A stretch of 64,000 nucleotides of DNA from an uncultured Prevotellaceae bacterium (GTDB taxonomy: Bacteria > Bacteroidota > Bacteroidia > Bacteroidales > Bacteroidaceae). A program made the translations under genes and the position numbers. Below are positions 60,679 to 64,000 of this stretch, one piece after another; within the stretch, counting starts at the first letter, position 1, and the number at the start of each line of letters is the position of its first letter. The notes beneath the pieces are model-generated. The model was not told the origin of the DNA. It did no database searches and saw nothing but the letters and a program-made list of their open reading frames with translations. Where the stretch lies: the NCBI GenBank assembly GCA_902769705.1, contig CACXPX010000003.1, positions 62,001 to 126,000 on the forward strand. Reading direction: 5' to 3'.

Positions 60679-61342
60679 TTTCTAAAGTGTTATCAAGCAA
60701 AGTCTTGAAGTCGTTAATCGAATAATTCTTGCGGAACGTGATTTTCACATTCCCTTCAGCGAAGCCCATCTGCTCGATCATGGGTATTAGCATGCTGGCA
60801 GCGCTCTGGCGCGCCATCTCAACGATGCCCAACTGTGGCAGTTCCTGAACGATGGCCTCACGGCCTTCATGCTCATAGGCAGTCAGCTCCTCATCGCTGA
60901 AATTGCGCCGCAAGAATGCCACATATTGCTTCACCTCATCGTGGTTGATGCGTGTGCTCGTGATGACCACCTTAGGGTCGGGCAAGATAATCTCAATTTT
61001 GTCGCCATGTCGAGACACATTCTTCTCAGAAAAGTCGGCAAAGTCGATATACGCCTTCACCGTGGCCTCGATGGGAATGGCTATCTTACGCTTGCCAATG
61101 GGGAGGTCGATGTTGAAGCCCTGAGTGAGAATAGAGCCCTTCAGCTTGCGGCTGTCGTTGTGCGTGATGATCTTGTGCAACTGATACTCAGCGCTGTAAA
61201 GGCGTGAGCATTTCTGTATCTGCATCACCATCATAGGGATGGTGTCGATGCGCTCCGTAGAACCATCTTCACCAAAAGGCTGTTCCATGCACGAGGTGAG
61301 CGACAGAAGAACAACCCAACAAATGAAAGCCAATTTCTTCAT
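60653..61342 (-). CDS. DUF4230 family lipoprotein
   Basis: 229 residues. Signal and lipobox SLTSC (Cys ~18). DUF4230-like mature part: IQKCSRLYSAEYQLHKIITHND at its start, ...IPIEATVKAYIDFADFSEKNV, IEIILPDPKVVITSTRINHDEVKQYVAFLRRNFS. Homologous in part to the following gene. One is a lipoprotein, the other a transmembrane protein, which suggests a complex between membranes. The ATG at 61348 is an alternative start. A promoter (61403-61410) lies 60 nt upstream. Confidence 0.8.
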   Translation of the reverse strand: MKKLAFICWVVLLSLTSCMEQPFGEDGSTERIDTIPMMVMQIQKCSRLYSAEYQLHKIITHNDSRKLKGSILTQGFNIDLPIGKRKIAIPIEATVKAYIDFADFSEKNVSRHGDKIEIILPDPKVVITSTRINHDEVKQYVAFLRRNFSDEELTAYEHEGREAIVQELPQLGIVEMARQSAASMLIPMIEQMGFAEGNVKITFRKNYSINDFKTLLDNTLENGNKKEQK

Positions 61343-61402
61343 TTCCATATCAAAGAAGGCGAAACCGTCCGCCTTTACCTTTCATATTGTTAATAGTAGG
61401 GG

Positions 61403-61410
61403 CAAAGATA
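61403..61410 (-). promoter_or_regulatory. Promoter -7 element of the DUF4230 operon
   Basis: TATCTTTG on the minus strand, 60 nt before the ATG at 61342. Confidence 0.6.
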
Positions 61411-61552
61411 ACAAAAAAATGTCAAATTCGTAGCATTTCGATTTATTTTTAACGATTTGATTAAACTTTATGCACAAATCTGCATCAAATCAATAGTTGC
61501 AACAAAAACGAGACATTAACAAACAAAAACAATAACATTAAAAACCAAGATT

Positions 61553-62104
61553 ATGAAAAAAATTGCAATGGCATTTGCCACAATGATTTTTATGTCGACA
61601 GCCGTTATGGCTCAGAACAATGGTGGACAACGTCCCGAGCGTCAGTTCGACAGAGCAGAAATGATGAAAAGACAGGCCGAACAAATGGTCACTACTTATG
61701 GATTGAACCAGGAACAAGCCGAGAAACTGGAGAAACTGAATGCCGAATATGCTGACAAACTGCCTATGGGCATGGGTATGGGTATGCGCGGTGGACGCGG
61801 TGGCGGTCAACGCCCTGGCGGTGGCGGCGGTGGTTTCGGTAACCGTCCCAACGGTGGTGGTGGCAACATGGGAGCCCCCAACGGACAGCGCCCCAGCAGA
61901 GAGCAGATGGAAGAGCGCATGAAGGAAATGAGAGCCAATCAGGAAGCATACAATGGCGAACTGAAGAAGATCATGACCGAAGAGCAATACAAGAAGTATG
62001 AAGCCGACCAGCAGCAGCGTATGCAACGCATGCAACAGCGCCAGCAAGGCGGTGGCGGATTCGGCGGCGGATTCGGCGGTGGTGGCTTCGGTGGCCAGCA
62101 GTAA
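61553..62104 (+). CDS. DUF4890-type periplasmic protein, glycine-rich
   Basis: 183 residues with a signal peptide (cleavage near VMAQ). Two helical segments (~35-68, with RAEMMKRQAEQMVTTYGLNQEQAEKL, and ~120-160) are separated by a Gly/Arg/Pro/Asn-rich stretch with GMGMGM and GGGGG runs, and the C-terminus is again Gly/Phe (GGGFGGG). This fits DUF4890, related in pattern to the Spy/CpxP (LTXXQ) periplasmic chaperones. A role in envelope stress or outer-membrane protein folding is inferred. Confidence 0.72.
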   Translation: MKKIAMAFATMIFMSTAVMAQNNGGQRPERQFDRAEMMKRQAEQMVTTYGLNQEQAEKLEKLNAEYADKLPMGMGMGMRGGRGGGQRPGGGGGGFGNRPNGGGGNMGAPNGQRPSREQMEERMKEMRANQEAYNGELKKIMTEEQYKKYEADQQQRMQRMQQRQQGGGGFGGGFGGGGFGGQQ

Positions 62105-62199
62105 ATAATTAGATGTAGACTAGTTCTCAACAAAATCATAATTGAGTTTTATTATATCGTGTGAGAACTCAATAGGCCATTAGAGGGTATTTAGGTAAC

Positions 62200-62234
62200 A
62201 GCACCTTCCTGAGAATTCAGGAGGTGCTTTTTTG
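62200..62234 (+). terminator. Terminator after the DUF4890 gene
   Basis: AGCACC-T-TCCTGA and TCAGGA-GGTGCT pair around GAAT, followed by TTTTTTG. The T-run doubles as part of the next promoter. Confidence 0.85.
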
Positions 62235-62261
62235 TTGTTCTGACTTTTTTTTGTAACTTTG
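62231..62261 (+). promoter_or_regulatory. Promoter of the DUF4738 lipoprotein gene
   Basis: TTTG (62231-62234), 19-nt spacer, TAACTTTG (62254-62261), 17 nt before the ATG. The -33 element overlaps the T-run of the preceding terminator. Confidence 0.75.
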
Positions 62262-62278
62262 CACCACATTTAATAACA

Positions 62279-62902
62279 ATGAAGCAAATGAAACAAATAG
62301 CAACACTGATGATGGCCGGCATATTGGCTGGCACATTCGTTTCGTGCAAGGAGAAACAACCTTCGAACGACATCATCATCACAAAGCCTGTAGAAAAACC
62401 GAAGCCCAAGACCACGCAGAAGATTGGAGACTATGCACAAACCATCGAGATGCCTTGGGTGGGAGCAACATACAAAGTGGCCATAGAACGCAAGGCCGAC
62501 ACAACGCTGCCCATCGTTGACGACGGAGAAGGCAACAAATACTACGACAACAGAATCTCCGTGCGCATCATCCGCCAAGACGGCTCCGAGTTCTTCAACC
62601 GCACGTTCTCGAAACAAGACTTCATATCATACGTAGATGACATCTACAAGAAAAACAGTGCGCTGCTGGGTATCGTCCCCGACAAGGCAGAAGGCGACTA
62701 CATCGTGTTTGCCGCCAGTGTGGGGTCACCCGACAAGAACAGCGACGAATATGTTCCCCTTGTGTTGAAGGTGTCACGATTTGGCGATGTGAAAATCAGC
62801 AAGGACACACAAATGGATATCGCCAGCGACAAACAGCCAGACAACAAAAACGAACAACGCGTTGACGAAACCGAATACGACTACGAAGAAGACGGTGTAT
62901 AA
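62279..62902 (+). CDS. DUF4738 family lipoprotein
   Basis: 207 residues with lipobox FVSC (Cys ~23). The mature domain (GDYAQTIEMPWVGATYKVAIERKADTTLP...DNRISVRIIRQDGSEFFNRTFSKQDFISYVD) fits DUF4738. The C-terminus is very acidic (DETEYDYEEDGV). It probably faces the periplasm or cell surface. Function unknown. A strong terminator follows. Confidence 0.78.
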   Translation: MKQMKQIATLMMAGILAGTFVSCKEKQPSNDIIITKPVEKPKPKTTQKIGDYAQTIEMPWVGATYKVAIERKADTTLPIVDDGEGNKYYDNRISVRIIRQDGSEFFNRTFSKQDFISYVDDIYKKNSALLGIVPDKAEGDYIVFAASVGSPDKNSDEYVPLVLKVSRFGDVKISKDTQMDIASDKQPDNKNEQRVDETEYDYEEDGV

Positions 62903-62921
62903 ACAAGCGCAATAGCAACAA

Positions 62922-62957
62922 AAAGCGGCCAACCTCCTGCTGGAGACTGGCCGCTTT
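62922..62957. terminator. Bidirectional terminator between DUF4738 and the opposing hypothetical gene
   Basis: AAAGCGGCCA and TGGCCGCTTT form a 10-bp stem with a 16-nt loop, followed by ATTATT on the plus side and TTTTGTTG on the minus side. Confidence 0.85.
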
Positions 62958-62983
62958 ATTATTCATATACGACGCCTAAGTCC

Positions 62984-63364
62984 TTATTTCAATAATAGCT
63001 GATGAGCATTTTCGAACTTTGGCGGATACTGGCTGATGAAACATAAGTTGACCAAACAATTGGCTGCCACTTCCACATCGGTGAGCTCAACGTCATCGTC
63101 TTTCAACACGTCTTTGCCCAAGCATTCAGCCCAAGTTCCTTCAAAATCGGCATCAACAGCCCCCATCGTCGACTCCTCGCTTTCCTCATCAATCATCACT
63201 TGATAATGAATGGTATTGTCGGAAAGAATGGGATCTGTCTCCAACAGCGTCAGATAAGCCTGCTTCAACGGAGCACGATACTTGCGAGTGCCGGGAAACA
63301 TTTGGATAATGGAATCCATGACTTCCTCGAACTCATACTTCTGGAGCAGCTCTATCAACTTCAT
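62984..63364 (-). CDS. Hypothetical cytosolic protein downstream of ribH
   Basis: 126 residues, acidic (LKDDDVELTDVEV), no signal. The N-terminal half is helical (KLIELLQKYEFEEVMDSIIQMFPGTRKYRAPL). I recognise no characterised family. It begins 2 bp after the ribH stop, so it is co-transcribed; the position alone does not tell its role. The start at 63364 avoids overlap with ribH. Confidence 0.72.
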   Translation of the reverse strand: MKLIELLQKYEFEEVMDSIIQMFPGTRKYRAPLKQAYLTLLETDPILSDNTIHYQVMIDEESEESTMGAVDADFEGTWAECLGKDVLKDDDVELTDVEVAANCLVNLCFISQYPPKFENAHQLLLK

Positions 63365-63366
63365 CT

Positions 63367-63843
63367 TTAGAACTTGGCCATCTTGATGGCATCTATGGCG
63401 CACTCGTCGCCTTTGTTTCCCAGTTTACCACCTGCCCGGTCTTTGGCCTGCTGCAAATCATTGGTTGTCAGCAAACCGTAGATGACAGGAATCTCACTCC
63501 TTGAGTTCAATCGTGCAATGCCATAGGTGACACCCTGACAGATGTAATCAAAATGAGGAGTCTCACCACGAATGACACATCCCAAGATGATGACAGCATC
63601 GTATCCACCGTTGAGGCACATCTGGTGCGCCCCATAAATAAGTTCAAAACTACCAGGAACTGTCTTCACGTGAATGTTCTCAGGCAATGTGCCATGAGCC
63701 TCAAGCGTCTTGACTGCCCCATCGAGCAATGCCCCTGTGATTTCAGGATTCCACTCGGCCACCACGATTCCAAAGCACATGTTGCTGGCATCAGGAATCT
63801 TGCTGAAGTCGTATTCGGAGAGATTGTGCAACGCTGTCGCCAT
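63367..63843 (-). CDS. ribH: 6,7-dimethyl-8-ribityllumazine synthase
   Basis: 158 residues. [20 protein letters not shown] (substrate binding), [11 protein letters not shown], the conserved [15 protein letters not shown] and [19 protein letters not shown] identify RibH. It forms the penultimate compound of riboflavin from 5-amino-ribitylamino-uracil and a butanone phosphate. A TPR protein gene lies 29 bp upstream on the same strand. Confidence 0.96.
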   Translation of the reverse strand: MATALHNLSEYDFSKIPDASNMCFGIVVAEWNPEITGALLDGAVKTLEAHGTLPENIHVKTVPGSFELIYGAHQMCLNGGYDAVIILGCVIRGETPHFDYICQGVTYGIARLNSRSEIPVIYGLLTTNDLQQAKDRAGGKLGNKGDECAIDAIKMAKF

Positions 63844-63872
63844 ATCCTTGAGGGTGTTTCCTTGATGGAAGA

Positions 63873-64000
63873 TTATTTGGCAGAAGCGCGCTCAATGTAC
63901 TTGTCAATCTCCTGGCTCTGCACAAGTCCGGAGGTTGTGTACCTGGCCTTGATATCCTGATAGATCTTCAGAGCCTCATCCTTCTTGCCTTGTGACTCCA
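63873..64000 (-). CDS. TPR-containing protein, N-terminal part beyond the window
   Basis: Only the last 41 codons are visible, ending ...[10 protein letters not shown] and stop at 63873. The visible [20 protein letters not shown] fits a tetratricopeptide helix. Genes for such TPR proteins often precede ribH in Bacteroidales. The start lies beyond the right edge. Confidence 0.65.
   Translation of the reverse strand, partial: ESQGKKDEALKIYQDIKARYTTSGLVQSQEIDKYIERASAK

Overview
This 64 kb window is chromosomal DNA of a Bacteroidales bacterium, most likely a member of the Prevotellaceae (Prevotella/Segatella type). The evidence is the recurring Bacteroidetes promoter core TAnnTTTG (sometimes with TTTG 18-20 nt upstream), the lack of Shine-Dalgarno sequences, many families restricted to the phylum (DUF2023, DUF4199, DUF4230, DUF4738, DUF4890, DUF5723, DUF6048, DUF6452), Mfa2-like and FecR/STN proteins, and surface proteins ending in type IX secretion-like sorting modules. 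The genus is an inference.

Layout. 1-10.3 kb: a CotH-like protein cut by the window edge, then a pectin (rhamnogalacturonan-I) set: a giant PL11 lyase (+) facing an esterase, a CE12 rhamnogalacturonan acetylesterase and a GH28 hydrolase (-). 10.3-23.3 kb: housekeeping genes (SDR oxidoreductase, sppA, lpxK, purine nucleoside phosphorylase, thiL, a small PBP2-like transpeptidase, a four-subunit 2-oxoacid:ferredoxin oxidoreductase with a TPR protein, folD, ffh, a SIMPL protein). 23.4-27.1 kb: a decayed gene fragment and an AT-rich lipoprotein/DUF5723 operon. 27.3-31.1 kb: ECF sigma, short FecR-like anti-sigma and STN/TonB-type receptor. 31.2-38.3 kb: nuclease-fold protein, Mfa2-like lipoprotein, frameshifted zinc-ribbon gene, several unknown secreted proteins, a sigma factor lacking domain 3, and long arrays of 8-bp tandem repeats. 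38.4-49.3 kb: DUF2023-flavodoxin, a secreted subtilase, slyD, aroC, a candidate small RNA, the SRP RNA with tRNA-Thr, and a DUF4199-GT2-DUF6452-DUF6048-apbE-crp cluster. 49.4-54.2 kb: an M3 peptidase-dCMP deaminase-S41 protease-5-FTHF cyclo-ligase operon. 54.4-60 kb: a large Ig-like surface protein with a tiny downstream peptide gene, and an amino-acid:sodium symporter. 60-64 kb: a DUF4230 pair, a glycine-rich DUF4890 protein, a DUF4738 lipoprotein, a hypothetical, ribH and a TPR protein cut by the right edge.

The most unusual material is not in the genes. A ~300-320 bp intergenic element occurs twice, in opposite orientation (1.47-1.77 kb and 58.04-58.36 kb); each copy carries a strictly 22-bp-periodic array of mixed-orientation units. 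A second family, an imperfect inverted repeat of 110-135 bp, occurs three times. A third class consists of 8-bp-period satellites at 35.5-38.3 kb, one interrupted by three identical copies of a 49-bp hairpin cassette. A compact promoter-to-terminator unit at 44.3 kb without an ORF looks like a small RNA gene. No transposase, integrase, phage gene or CRISPR array was seen.
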